Source: Rhodoferax sp. U11-2br | Lineage (GTDB): Bacteria > Pseudomonadota > Gammaproteobacteria > Burkholderiales > Burkholderiaceae_C | NCBI RefSeq assembly: GCF_018619435.1 | Contig: NZ_JAHFZF010000012.1 | Span: 1 to 64,000 of the forward strand | Length of the DNA stretch: 64,000 bases | Reading direction: 5' to 3' | Notes under the pieces: model-generated | Databases searched by the model: none | What the model was told of the DNA's origin: nothing | The model's input: only the letters and a program-made list of their open reading frames with translations | Translations under genes and position numbers: made by a program | In this document: in pieces, positions 56,179 to 64,000 of the stretch | Layout: the number at the start of each line of letters is the position of its first letter | How positions within the stretch are numbered: position 1 is the stretch's first letter

Positions 56179-58831
56179 AGTCCGGGTCTTCCGGGAAGGC
56201 TTTCACCTGGAAGCCCAGGCCACGCATGAGTTTGAGCATGTTGGCGTTGTTGGCCAGCACCAGGCCTTCGATCTCGGTCAGCCCTTTTTCACGGGCAAAG
56301 TCCATGATCGAGAGCATCAGGCGCGAGCCCAGGCCCTGGCCCTTGAAGTCATCAGCCACCACCAGCGAGAACTCGCAGCTGGCGCGGTCCGGGTTGGTGA
56401 TGTAGCGCGACACACCGACCACCCGTGTGGTCTGCTGTGACTGACCGTGTTCGTCCAGGCTGGTGGAGGCGTGCAAGGCCACCAGCGCCATCTCGCGGTC
56501 GTAGTCGATCAGGGTGAAACGCGACAACATGGTGGCGGGCAGCTCCTGCATGCTCGACACAAAGCGGAAATAACGGCTCTCGGGCGACAGGCCGCGCACA
56601 AAGGCCTGCAGCATCAAGGCGTCGTCGGGGTGGATCGGGCGCACCACGTACTCCCCGCCACCGGCCATCGGGAACACCTGCTCATGCTGCGAGGGGTAAG
56701 GCAGGATCGCCAGGTGGTTGTAGTGGCGCACCGAGGGCGCGGCGTTGTCGATGATGATGCGGGCGTCCACCGCCAACGAACCCGACTCGTCCACGATGAT
56801 GGGGTTGATGTCCATCTCGCGCAGCTGCGGCAGCTCACACACCATTTCAGACACCCGCAGCAGAATCTGCTCCAGCGACTCCACATCGGCGGCTCTGGCA
56901 CCGCGCCAGGCACCCAGGGTGTCTGCCACCCGTGAACGCTCGATCAGCCGACGCGCCAGAAACTGGTTCAGCGGCGGCAACTCCATGGCGCGGTCGTTGA
57001 TCAGCTCGATCATGGTGCCACCCGCACCAAAGGTGATCACCGGGCCAAACGGGTCGTCGGTGACCAGGCCCACACAGACCTCGCGACCACGTGTCTGGTT
57101 CGACATGTTCTGCACCGTGACACCGTTGATCTTGGCGTCGGGCTGCAGGCGTTTGACGTTCTGGATCATCTCCAAATACACATCGCGCACACCCATGGCG
57201 TTCATCACATTCAGGGCCACACCCTGCACGTCCGACTTGTGGCTGACATCGGGCGAGTCGATCTTGAGCGCCACCGGGAAACCCAGCTGGGTGGCGATCA
57301 TCATCGCCTCGTTGGGACTGCGCGCCAGGATGGTCTTGGTGACCGGGATGTGGAATGCCGCCAGCAGCGCCTTGGACTCCATCTCGGTCAGCACCTTGCG
57401 CCGCTCGGCCAGCACACTCTCGATCAGCAGGCGCGCACCTTCCACATCCGGGCGCGACAACTCGCTCAAGGGCGGCGGGGTTTGCTGCAGCAGCAGCTGG
57501 TTCTGGTAGAAGGACGCGATGTTGCCAAAGGCGCCCACCGCGGCCTCAGGGGTGCGAAAGGTGGGAATAGCCGCGTCGTTGAGGATCTTGCGCGCGTCCC
57601 CCACCGAGGCGTCGCCCATCCAGCAGGTCAGCAGCGGTTTGTTGACCTGGCGGTTGAAACCGGCAATGGCGCTGGCGATGGCATCCCCATCCCGGTCGAC
57701 CTTGGGGGAATAAATCACCAGAATGCCATCGATCTGGCTGGCCTGGCTGGCTGCCTCGATGGCAGCGCGGTAGTGTTCGGGGCCGGCCTCTTCTGAGACA
57801 TCGACCAGATCGCTGAGCGTGGCCAGGGGCGACAACGCGGGTTTGAGCGCCTCAATCGCCTGCGGGCTCAGGCGCCCGAGTTCCAGGTTGATTTCACTGA
57901 CCCAGTCAGCCGCCAGCACACCCGGCCCACCGCCGTTGGTGATGATGGCCAAACGCCGACCCACCGGTTTGTAACGTGAGGCCAGGCATTTGGCGGCGGA
58001 GAACAGCTGCACAAAGGAGCGCACCCGCACCGCACCGGCGCGGCGCAGGGCGGCGTCAAACACCTCGTCACTGCCCACAATCGCACCCGAGTGTGTCAGG
58101 GCCGCGCGGTTGCTGGCCGGTTTGCGGCCCGCCTTGAGCACCACCACCGGCTTGGCATTGGCTGCCGCACGCAGGGCACTCATGAAACGCCGGGCGTTGG
58201 TGATGCCTTCCAGATACACCACGATGCTGTGGGTTTTGGCATCCGACGCTAAAAAGTCCAGCACCTGCGCCATGTCGACGGCGGTATTGGGGCCCAGTGA
58301 GACCACGGTCGAGAAACCCACCGCGTTTTTGCGTGCCCAGTCCAGGATCGACGAGGTCAACGCGCCCGACTGCGACACCAGCGCCAGCGGGCCGGGTGAT
58401 CCCAGCGGCCCGGCGACACTTGCATTGAGTTGTAAATGGGGCCGCTGAAAACCCAGGCAATTGGGCCCGAGCAGGTAGATGCCGTCGCGCGAGGCCATTT
58501 TGTGCAACTCGGCCGCGTGGGCGGCGTCGATGCCACTGGAGATCACCAGCGCCGAGCGGCATTTGATGCGCCCGGCCAGCTCCAGCGCCGCGGCCACTTC
58601 GCCAGGGGGCAGCGCGATGATGGCCAGATCGGCATGCACACTGGCCAGATCTGCCAAGGTGCCACTGGCATGGGTGTCCAGAAACACCAGTTTGCCCGCG
58701 TATTGCTGGGCGGTCAGGGCCCGGTGCAAGGCGCGCGCTTGCGGCGTTTGGGAATCGGGATCGCTGGTCTGGCCGGCAAACACGGCAATGGAGCCCGGAG
58801 AAAACAGCGATGTCAAGAAATGCTTGTCCAT
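56144..58831 (-). CDS. ADP-forming acyl-CoA synthetase / GNAT fusion (Pat-like protein acetyltransferase)
   Basis: 895 residues, four parts. A CoA-binding domain (about 1-130), the succinyl-CoA-ligase-like domain with ALTHSGAIVGSDEVFDAALR (about 250-275), an ATP-grasp domain (about 480-700, VALKIDSPDVSHKSDVQGV), and a C-terminal GNAT domain (about 730-895: YVVRPIHPDDALMLQAFV, DFKGQGLGSRLMLSIMDFAR). This is the layout of Salmonella Pat and E. coli PatZ, which acetylate acetyl-CoA synthetase. The THSG histidine of NDP-forming ligases is retained, so ligase activity is possible. The GNAT motif R/QGxGxG/A is intact (GQGLGS). Confidence 0.92.
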   Translation of the reverse strand: MDKHFLTSLFSPGSIAVFAGQTSDPDSQTPQARALHRALTAQQYAGKLVFLDTHASGTLADLASVHADLAIIALPPGEVAAALELAGRIKCRSALVISSGIDAAHAAELHKMASRDGIYLLGPNCLGFQRPHLQLNASVAGPLGSPGPLALVSQSGALTSSILDWARKNAVGFSTVVSLGPNTAVDMAQVLDFLASDAKTHSIVVYLEGITNARRFMSALRAAANAKPVVVLKAGRKPASNRAALTHSGAIVGSDEVFDAALRRAGAVRVRSFVQLFSAAKCLASRYKPVGRRLAIITNGGGPGVLAADWVSEINLELGRLSPQAIEALKPALSPLATLSDLVDVSEEAGPEHYRAAIEAASQASQIDGILVIYSPKVDRDGDAIASAIAGFNRQVNKPLLTCWMGDASVGDARKILNDAAIPTFRTPEAAVGAFGNIASFYQNQLLLQQTPPPLSELSRPDVEGARLLIESVLAERRKVLTEMESKALLAAFHIPVTKTILARSPNEAMMIATQLGFPVALKIDSPDVSHKSDVQGVALNVMNAMGVRDVYLEMIQNVKRLQPDAKINGVTVQNMSNQTRGREVCVGLVTDDPFGPVITFGAGGTMIELINDRAMELPPLNQFLARRLIERSRVADTLGAWRGARAADVESLEQILLRVSEMVCELPQLREMDINPIIVDESGSLAVDARIIIDNAAPSVRHYNHLAILPYPSQHEQVFPMAGGGEYVVRPIHPDDALMLQAFVRGLSPESRYFRFVSSMQELPATMLSRFTLIDYDREMALVALHASTSLDEHGQSQQTTRVVGVSRYITNPDRASCEFSLVVADDFKGQGLGSRLMLSIMDFAREKGLTEIEGLVLANNANMLKLMRGLGFQVKAFPEDPDFKLVTHQLQLS

Positions 58832-58997
58832 AAACTACCCACTGACGTTTGATAAACCCCGTCAAGCTTAACCTGTCCCCGCCCAAAAAGCTCTGGAATT
58901 TGTCATCTAGACAGCAGGGCCAGCGCCGGTATGGGTGGGCAAAAAGCACCGCCTGGCGCGGTATCCTTGCCAACATGCCTGTGTTGCCCCACCCGAT

Positions 58998-60245
58998 ATG
59001 CCACCCCGCCTGATCCGCCGCATTGCCCACCTGGACATGGACGCGTTTTACGCCTCGGTGGAGCTGCTGCGTTACCCGCAGCTCAAAGGCCTGCCAGTGG
59101 TGATTGGTGGCGGGCGGCGCTCGGCCGATGACGCCTTGTTGTTGGCCCATGCCGATGTGCCGCTGCACAAGATCCCGGTGGCAGACTTTCCACGGCTGGC
59201 GGGTTACACCGGGCGCGGTGTCATCACCACCGCCACCTACGCGGCGCGCCAGTCGGGTGTGGGCTCGGCCATGGGCCTGATGAAAGCGGCCAAACTGTGC
59301 CCAGAGGCGATTTTGCTGCCGGTGGACTTCACCGAGATCCGGCGTTTTTCGCGCGCGTTCAAGGACATCATCCTGGACATCGCCCCGCTGATGGAAGACC
59401 GGGGGGTGGACGAGGTCTACATCGACTTCACCGAGGTACCCGGTGGCCAGCGCGACGGTGGCCGGGTGCTGGCGCGCCTGATCCAGAAGACGATTTTTCA
59501 GCAGACCGGTCTGACCTGCTCGATCGGGGTGGCACCCAACAAGCTGCTGGCCAAGATGGCCAGCGAGTTCAACAAACCCAACGGCATCGCCATCGTGTTC
59601 GAGGAGGATCTGGAGAGCAAGATCTGGCCGCTGGCCTGCCGCAAGATCAACGGCATCGGCCCCAAGGCCGATGAAAAACTGCAAGGTCTGGGCATCACCA
59701 CCATCGGCCAGCTGGCGCAACAGGAGCTGGACTGGCTGATCGACCACTTTGGCCAGAAAACCGGCGCCTGGCTGTATGCGGCCTCACACGGCCAGGACGA
59801 CCGCCCGGTGGCGCTGGAGAGTGAGCCGGTATCGATCAGCCGCGAAACCACCTTTGATCGCGATTTACACGCGGTGCGCGACAAGGTCGAGCTCGGCGCC
59901 ATCTTCACCAAGCTGTGTGAGCAGGTGGCGGCCGACCTGGCCAACAAGGGGTATGTCGGCAAAACCATTGGCATCAAGCTGCGTTTTGACGATTTCAAAA
60001 GTGTCACCCGAGACCAGACGGTGGAGGCTTATGTGGGTGACGCCCAAACCATCCGCCGGATTGCGGGACACTGCCTCAAACGGGTGCCATTGAACCGGCG
60101 CCTGCGCCTGCTGGGTGTGCGGGTGGCCTCGCTGATGCGCCTGCAGGATGCAGCAGAGATGGCATCAAACCAGCCTCCAGCCCTTATATATCAAGGGCTA
60201 ACAGCTTCTAAATCCATAGTCTCTGAGCCGCAGCTGTTTGATTAA
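58998..60245 (+). CDS. dinB: DNA polymerase IV (Y-family)
   Basis: About 415 residues from the ATG at 58998. Active-site residues lie in RIAHLDMDAFYASVELL and GVDEVYIDFTEV (DE pair), with SIGVAPNKLLAKMASEFNKP. The finger region has a short insert (VADFPRLAGYTGRGVITTATY) common in betaproteobacterial DinB. The C-terminus (NQPPALIYQGLTASKSIVSEPQLFD) is encoded by a reverse copy of the dispersed repeat, and no beta-clamp motif could be confidently identified there. Confidence 0.94.
   Translation: MPPRLIRRIAHLDMDAFYASVELLRYPQLKGLPVVIGGGRRSADDALLLAHADVPLHKIPVADFPRLAGYTGRGVITTATYAARQSGVGSAMGLMKAAKLCPEAILLPVDFTEIRRFSRAFKDIILDIAPLMEDRGVDEVYIDFTEVPGGQRDGGRVLARLIQKTIFQQTGLTCSIGVAPNKLLAKMASEFNKPNGIAIVFEEDLESKIWPLACRKINGIGPKADEKLQGLGITTIGQLAQQELDWLIDHFGQKTGAWLYAASHGQDDRPVALESEPVSISRETTFDRDLHAVRDKVELGAIFTKLCEQVAADLANKGYVGKTIGIKLRFDDFKSVTRDQTVEAYVGDAQTIRRIAGHCLKRVPLNRRLRLLGVRVASLMRLQDAAEMASNQPPALIYQGLTASKSIVSEPQLFD
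60169..60215 (-). repeat. ATAAGGGCT-type repeat at the 3' end of dinB
   Basis: Reverse orientation: AGAAGCTGTTAGCCC, TTGATATATAAGGGC and TGGAGGCTGGTTT. It is translated into the last residues of DinB. Confidence 0.8.
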
Positions 60246-60379
60246 CAGTCGTGGCCCGCATAGCCCCTCTGGCGGCACAAGAATGGCGCTTTTGCTGTAA
60301 TCCACCGGTGCTTTTTTCAACCAGGTCACGGTTCACACCGGCCTTCTTTTCCCCTACCCCATCCACCAAGGACACCACC

Positions 60380-60928
60380 ATGACCACATCGCTGTACGAC
60401 ATCACCCTGCGCCAAGCCAACGGCTCTGACACCACCTTGGCCGATTACAAAGACCAGGTGCTGCTGATCGTCAACGTGGCTTCCAAATGTGGTCTGACAC
60501 CGCAGTACGAAGGCCTGGAAAAACTGTTTGAAACCTACCGCGACCAGGGTCTGACGGTGCTGGGTTTCCCGGCCAATGACTTTGCGGGCCAGGAACCCGG
60601 CACCGATGCCGAGATCGCCAGCTTTTGCAGCCTGAACTACGGTGTGCAGTTCCCGGTGTTCAGCAAAATTGTGGTGACCGGTGACAACAAACACCCGCTC
60701 TACCAGTGGCTCACCGCCGCCCAGCCGGTCACCGAAGAACGTGCCGGTGTGGAGACCATGCTGCGCGGCCACAAGATTGAACCCACCAGCGCCCCCGAGG
60801 TGGTGTGGAATTTTGAGAAATTCCTGATCAACCGCAAGGGTCAAGTGGTGCGCCGTTTTGCCCCCGCCACCACTGCCGACGCCCCCCAGTTGGTGGAGGC
60901 AGTGAAACAGGAACTGGCTAACAAATAA
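60380..60928 (+). CDS. Glutathione peroxidase family protein
   Basis: 182 residues from the ATG at 60380 (AAGGACACC upstream). Peroxidatic Cys in VASKCGLTPQYEGLEKL; the catalytic Gln and Trp lie in PANDFAGQEPG and WNFEKFLI. It is a thioredoxin-dependent type by the Cys (not selenocysteine). The residue block EERAGVETML lies where some homologues are longer. It sits in a peroxide-defence group with yaaA and ahpCF. Confidence 0.93.
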   Translation: MTTSLYDITLRQANGSDTTLADYKDQVLLIVNVASKCGLTPQYEGLEKLFETYRDQGLTVLGFPANDFAGQEPGTDAEIASFCSLNYGVQFPVFSKIVVTGDNKHPLYQWLTAAQPVTEERAGVETMLRGHKIEPTSAPEVVWNFEKFLINRKGQVVRRFAPATTADAPQLVEAVKQELANK

Positions 60929-60970
60929 ATAGCTACCAGCCCTTATTGCATAAGGGCTAACGGGCAAAAA
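60929..60970 (+). repeat. ATAAGGGCT palindromic repeat, copy 11
   Basis: ATAGCTACCAGCCC, TTATTGCATAAGGGC and TAACGGGCAAAAA, filling the space between two convergent genes, where it may serve as a terminator-like hairpin. Confidence 0.92.
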
Positions 60971-60972
60971 CC

Positions 60973-61818
60973 CTACTGCCGTGCGGTGCGCACATGGCGC
61001 GGCAGCGCTTGCGGAAAACTCGAGCGAAACGGGTTGATGTCCAGCCCGCCCCGGCGCGTGTAACGCGCGTAGACGCTGAGCTTGTGCGGCAAACAGCGGG
61101 CCTGGATGTCCATGAAGATGCGCTCGACACAGTCTTCATGGAAACCGTTGTGGTTGCGAAAACTCACGATGTAACGCAGTAACCCGGCCTGGTCGATCTG
61201 CGGGCCAAAGTAGCTGATCTGCAGACTGCCCCAGTCCGGCTGGCCGGTGACCGGGCAATTGCTTTTGAGCAGGTTGCTGGTCAACACCTCGGACACCGGC
61301 GCCTCTTCGGTGGCCGCGCTCAGCAACTCGGGCGCGGGGGTGTAACGGTCACAGTCCAGATCGAGCCGGTCCAGGCTCAGGCCGTCGAGTTCATGGATCG
61401 GCTCCTGGTCAAACAACTCAGGCGCAATCAACTTGACGCCCACACTGCTTTGCACGATGGCGCCGCGCCAGGCAGCTTCGGTCAAATCGGCACGCAAACG
61501 TGCCTGCACCTCCGCTGCGTCGGCAAACCGGGTGTTGCTGAAACTGCCCAGGTACAGCTTGAACGACTTGCTCTCGATGATGTTGGTCGATTCACACGGC
61601 ACCGTGATGTGGGCCAGCGCCAGCTGCGGCTTGCCACGTGTGTTGAGCCAGCTCAGCTCAAACGCGGTCCACAAATCAGCGCCGAGAAACGGCAGCCGCT
61701 GGCTGATACCAAGCTTCTCGCGCTGCGCTGCTCGCGGAATCGGGAACAGCAGGCTGGCGTCGTACTGATCTACATACTGCGTGGCCTGGCCGAGAGGGGA
61801 ATGGTCGATGGGGTTCAT
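60973..61818 (-). CDS. queF: NADPH-dependent 7-cyano-7-deazaguanine reductase (type II)
   Basis: About 281 residues, the long YqcD-type QueF that reduces preQ0 to preQ1 for queuosine. The QueF motif is [18 protein letters not shown], the active Cys lies in [19 protein letters not shown], and the C-terminal [12 protein letters not shown] block is present. Two starts are possible (GTG 61824 and ATG 61818). It is convergent with the glutathione peroxidase gene. Confidence 0.94.
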   Translation of the reverse strand: MNPIDHSPLGQATQYVDQYDASLLFPIPRAAQREKLGISQRLPFLGADLWTAFELSWLNTRGKPQLALAHITVPCESTNIIESKSFKLYLGSFSNTRFADAAEVQARLRADLTEAAWRGAIVQSSVGVKLIAPELFDQEPIHELDGLSLDRLDLDCDRYTPAPELLSAATEEAPVSEVLTSNLLKSNCPVTGQPDWGSLQISYFGPQIDQAGLLRYIVSFRNHNGFHEDCVERIFMDIQARCLPHKLSVYARYTRRGGLDINPFRSSFPQALPRHVRTARQ

Positions 61819-61833
61819 GGGCACTCTGCTTTC

Positions 61834-61877
61834 AATAGCTACTCACCCTATATCAATAAGGGCTGTAGCGCCATTTC
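61834..61877 (+). repeat. ATAAGGGCT palindromic repeat, copy 12
   Basis: AATAGCTACTCACCC, TATATCAATAAGGGC and TGTAGCGCCATTTC, between queF and yaaA. Confidence 0.88.
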
Positions 61878-61888
61878 TTCTGAAAAAC

Positions 61889-62665
61889 TCAATCCGCAGC
61901 GCGGCGGCGGAACACCAGTCGATCAGGTGTGGAGGCGCCTACGTCATAGGCATACCCTTCGGCATCAAAACCGACCAGTTGCTCAGGCTTCTTGATCGCA
62001 TGTACCGCCGCAAAACGCGCCATCAGCCCACGCGCGCGTTTGGCGTGAAAACTCACGATCTTGTATTTGCCGCCCTTGTATTCCTCAAACACACACTCCA
62101 CCACCCGCGCTTTGAGGGCCGTGCGGTCCACCGCCTTGAAGTACTCGACCGAGGCCAGGTTGACGATGACTGGCGCCGCGTCTTTTTTCAGGCAGGTGTT
62201 GAGGTGCTCGGCGATCTGGCTGCCCCAGAACTCGTACAGGTTTTTGCCACGGGCATTGGCCAGCTGGGTGCCCATTTCCAGCCGGTAGGGCTGCATGTAG
62301 TCCAGCGGGCGCAGCACGCCGTAGAGCCCACTCAAGATGCCCACATGCTCCTGCAGCCAGGCCAATGCCTTGGCATCCAGGGTTTTGGCGTCCAGGCCAC
62401 CATAGACATCGCCGTTGAAGGCCAGCACCGCCTGTTTGGCGTTTTTGGCGGTGAACTTGGGCGTCCAGGCCTGGTAACGCGCCACGTTCAGGCCGCTCAG
62501 GGTGTCGCTCAGGTGCATCAGCTGGGCGATGTCTTGTGGTGATTTCTGGCGCAGGATCTCGATCAGCTCAGTAGACTGGGCCACAAACTGTGGCTGGGTA
62601 TGCGGTACATCACCGGCGGGAGTGTCGTAGTCGAGGGCTTTGGCGGGGGAGAGTAAAAGCAGCAT
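61889..62665 (-). CDS. yaaA: Peroxide stress protein YaaA
   Basis: 258 residues, full family length. The DUF328 pattern is clear: MLLLLSPAKALDYDTPA at the start, GLNVARYQAWTPKF, LAFNGDVYGGLDAKTL, GILSGLYGVLRPLDYMQPYRLEMG and the C-terminal YKIVSFHAKRARGLM. In E. coli, YaaA limits intracellular iron and DNA damage under peroxide. It is divergent from ahpC, consistent with shared peroxide control. Confidence 0.93.
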   Translation of the reverse strand: MLLLLSPAKALDYDTPAGDVPHTQPQFVAQSTELIEILRQKSPQDIAQLMHLSDTLSGLNVARYQAWTPKFTAKNAKQAVLAFNGDVYGGLDAKTLDAKALAWLQEHVGILSGLYGVLRPLDYMQPYRLEMGTQLANARGKNLYEFWGSQIAEHLNTCLKKDAAPVIVNLASVEYFKAVDRTALKARVVECVFEEYKGGKYKIVSFHAKRARGLMARFAAVHAIKKPEQLVGFDAEGYAYDVGASTPDRLVFRRRAAD

Positions 62666-62758
62666 GGTGGCAAGGGATAAGGGTTGGGTCGCAAACTACA
62701 GACCTGTCAGGTTTTCATTATCGTGACCGCGTCATAAAGAAAGGCTATGGATAGCTTA

Positions 62759-62795
62759 TAAACAATGTATCGTGAAAACGATAGATCGCCACTAT
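62759..62795 (+). promoter_or_regulatory. Possible OxyR site upstream of ahpC
   Basis: The right half ATAGATCGCCACTAT (62781-62795) fits ATAG-N7-CTAT exactly. The left half is degenerate. A palindrome TATCGTGAAAACGATA (62769-62784) overlaps it. It lies about 75 bases before the ahpC ATG and could serve divergent yaaA too. Confidence 0.45.
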
Positions 62796-62868
62796 GATTT
62801 GACCCATCGGTGAAACACACTGCACCGAAGATTTCTTGCTTTCTCATCAACCAACCAGGAGTCCTTCC

Positions 62869-63432
62869 ATGTCCTTGATCAATACCCAAGTTCAACCTTT
62901 CAAAGCCAAAGCTTTCCACAATGGCCAGTTCATCGACGTGACCGAAGCCAGCCTCAAAGGCAAATGGTCGGTCGTGATCTTCATGCCCGCCGCCTTCACC
63001 TTCAATTGCCCGACCGAAGTGGAAGACGCTGCTGACAACTACGCTGAATTCCAGAAGGCCAACACCGAGGTCTACATCGTCACCACCGACACCCACTTCT
63101 CGCACAAGGTGTGGCACGAAACCTCTCCCGCCGTGGGCAAGGCCAAGTTCCCGCTGGTGGGTGACCCAACCCACCAACTGACCCGCGCTTTTGACGTGCA
63201 TATCGACGCAGACGGCCTGGCTTACCGCGGTACCTTCGTGATCAACCCGGACGGCGTGATCAAGACCCTGGAAATCCATTCCAACGAAATCGCCCGCGAT
63301 GTGAAAGAAACCCTGCGCAAGCTCAAGGCAGCCCAGTACACCGCTTCGCACCCCGGTGAAGTGTGCCCCGCCAAGTGGAACGAAGGCGCCAAGACCATCG
63401 CTCCCTCGCTGGAACTGGTCGGCAAGATCTAA
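62869..63432 (+). CDS. ahpC: Alkyl hydroperoxide reductase subunit C (peroxiredoxin)
   Basis: 187 residues, the standard AhpC length. Peroxidatic Cys in FMPAAFTFNCPTEVED and resolving Cys in HPGEVCPAKWNEGAK. AGGAG precedes the ATG. It reduces H2O2 and organic peroxides, with electrons from AhpF whose gene starts 170 bases downstream. The frame upstream to 62836 lacks a signal. Confidence 0.96.
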   Translation: MSLINTQVQPFKAKAFHNGQFIDVTEASLKGKWSVVIFMPAAFTFNCPTEVEDAADNYAEFQKANTEVYIVTTDTHFSHKVWHETSPAVGKAKFPLVGDPTHQLTRAFDVHIDADGLAYRGTFVINPDGVIKTLEIHSNEIARDVKETLRKLKAAQYTASHPGEVCPAKWNEGAKTIAPSLELVGKI

Positions 63433-63531
63433 GTCCCCGGTGACCTGATCGGCACACCGTCACTGGTGTGCCCCAAGCCGGACTGGGACAAGCTGCCCCG
63501 CGCAGCTTGCCCTCCGGTTTTTTTTCGAACA

Positions 63532-63577
63532 AAATTTGCCTCCAGCCCTTTTAAAACGGGCACAAACAGCTATTTAA
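63532..63577 (-). repeat. ATAAGGGCT palindromic repeat, copy 13
   Basis: Reverse orientation: AAATAGCTGTTTGTGCCC, GTTTTAAAAGGGC and TGGAGGCAAATTTTG, between ahpC and ahpF. It may reduce read-through into ahpF. Confidence 0.8.
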
Positions 63578-63601
63578 GAAGTAGCACCTAAGGAATCCAC
63601 C

Positions 63602-64000
63602 ATGCTCGACCAAGACATCAAAACACAATTAGCCGCCTACCTGCAGCGCGTGACACAACCGTTCGAGATGGTGGCCAGCCTCAATGACTCGGACACCTCG
63701 CGCGAAATGCTCGACCTGCTGCAGACCATACAGAGCCTGCGCAGCGACATGATTAGCCTGCGGACCGATGGCAACGACGCCCGCAAGCCCTCCTTCACGC
63801 TGCAACGCGTCGGTGCCAACAACAGCCTGCGTTTTGCCGGCCTGCCGCTGGGCCACGAATTCACCTCGCTGGTGCTGGCCTTGCTGTGGACCGGCGGCCA
63901 CCCGCCCAAGGTCGAGGCCGATGTGCTGGACAGCATCCGCGCGCTGGACGGTGACTTCAACTTCGAGGTCTACATGTCCTTGACCTGCCACAACTGCCCG
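63602..64000 (+). CDS. ahpF: Alkyl hydroperoxide reductase subunit F, N-terminal part (cut by window end)
   Basis: The first 133 codons are present and the frame is open to the window end. The N-terminal thioredoxin-like domain of AhpF begins [20 protein letters not shown], includes [15 protein letters not shown], and ends at the redox CxxC site MSLTCHNCP at the last codons. The full protein (FAD and NADH domains) would lie beyond the window. It reduces AhpC. Confidence 0.95.
   Translation, partial: MLDQDIKTQLAAYLQRVTQPFEMVASLNDSDTSREMLDLLQTIQSLRSDMISLRTDGNDARKPSFTLQRVGANNSLRFAGLPLGHEFTSLVLALLWTGGHPPKVEADVLDSIRALDGDFNFEVYMSLTCHNCP

Overview
The window reads as a GC-rich betaproteobacterial chromosome. 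Gene content and order (folC-SPOR-cvpA-purF-metZ, a prfB with programmed frameshift, DmeR/DmeF metal efflux, type II queF) and a dispersed palindrome of the form AGCCCTTAT..ATAAGGGCT suggest Burkholderiales, Comamonadaceae, probably Rhodoferax-like. That placement is an inference from recognition, not from a search.

Layout. 0-10.8 kb: a macAB-type ABC export operon (5' end cut by the window), then a TetR repressor divergent from a complete RND tripartite pump operon that ends in a second TetR gene. 10.9-13.3 kb: envelope lipoproteins. 13.3-20.6 kb, minus strand: tRNA-Ala, tRNA-Glu and tRNA-Asp, gltX, and the metZ/purF/cvpA/SPOR/folC cluster. 20.6-39.1 kb: mostly housekeeping genes (argG, murB, yajQ, plsY, ybaK, prfB, pepN, fbp), ending in tRNA-Thr and a strong terminator.

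39.2-41.6 kb is a small decayed island next to tRNA-Thr. It holds an AT-rich orphan RelA/SpoT-type alarmone synthetase gene, the remnant of a tyrosine integrase, a Phd/RelE-like toxin-antitoxin pair behind a perfect palindrome, and the wrecked start of a type I restriction hsdR gene. 41.8-46.6 kb returns to ordinary genes: cytochrome b561, a polar amino acid ABC transporter, a YebC-type regulator and a VOC protein, with a 167-bp nested inverted repeat in one gap.

46.66-50.87 kb is the most unusual part. Four unrelated genes are laid out like integron cassettes: each starts just after a GTTRRR core and several end in attC-like hairpins, but no integrase gene is present (a CALIN-like array). 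They are a PD-(D/E)xK nuclease related to the HsdR N-terminus, a small lipoprotein, a HEPN-like protein and a membrane protein. They are interleaved with repeated blocks made of a shared 3' repeat, the ATAAGGGCT palindrome, a truncated copy of the neighbouring FAD oxidoreductase 3' end, and the 5' end of an IS110-type transposase gene.

50.9-64 kb: FAD oxidoreductase, lldD, the RcnR-like/DmeF pair, a CMD-domain protein with a divergent LysR gene, a large acyl-CoA synthetase/GNAT protein, dinB, and a peroxide-defence group (glutathione peroxidase, yaaA, ahpC, ahpF) with queF. The window ends inside ahpF.

A palindromic repeat of about 42 bp occurs at least 13 times between genes and several more times in frame inside genes. 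It is the dominant small-scale feature of the window.
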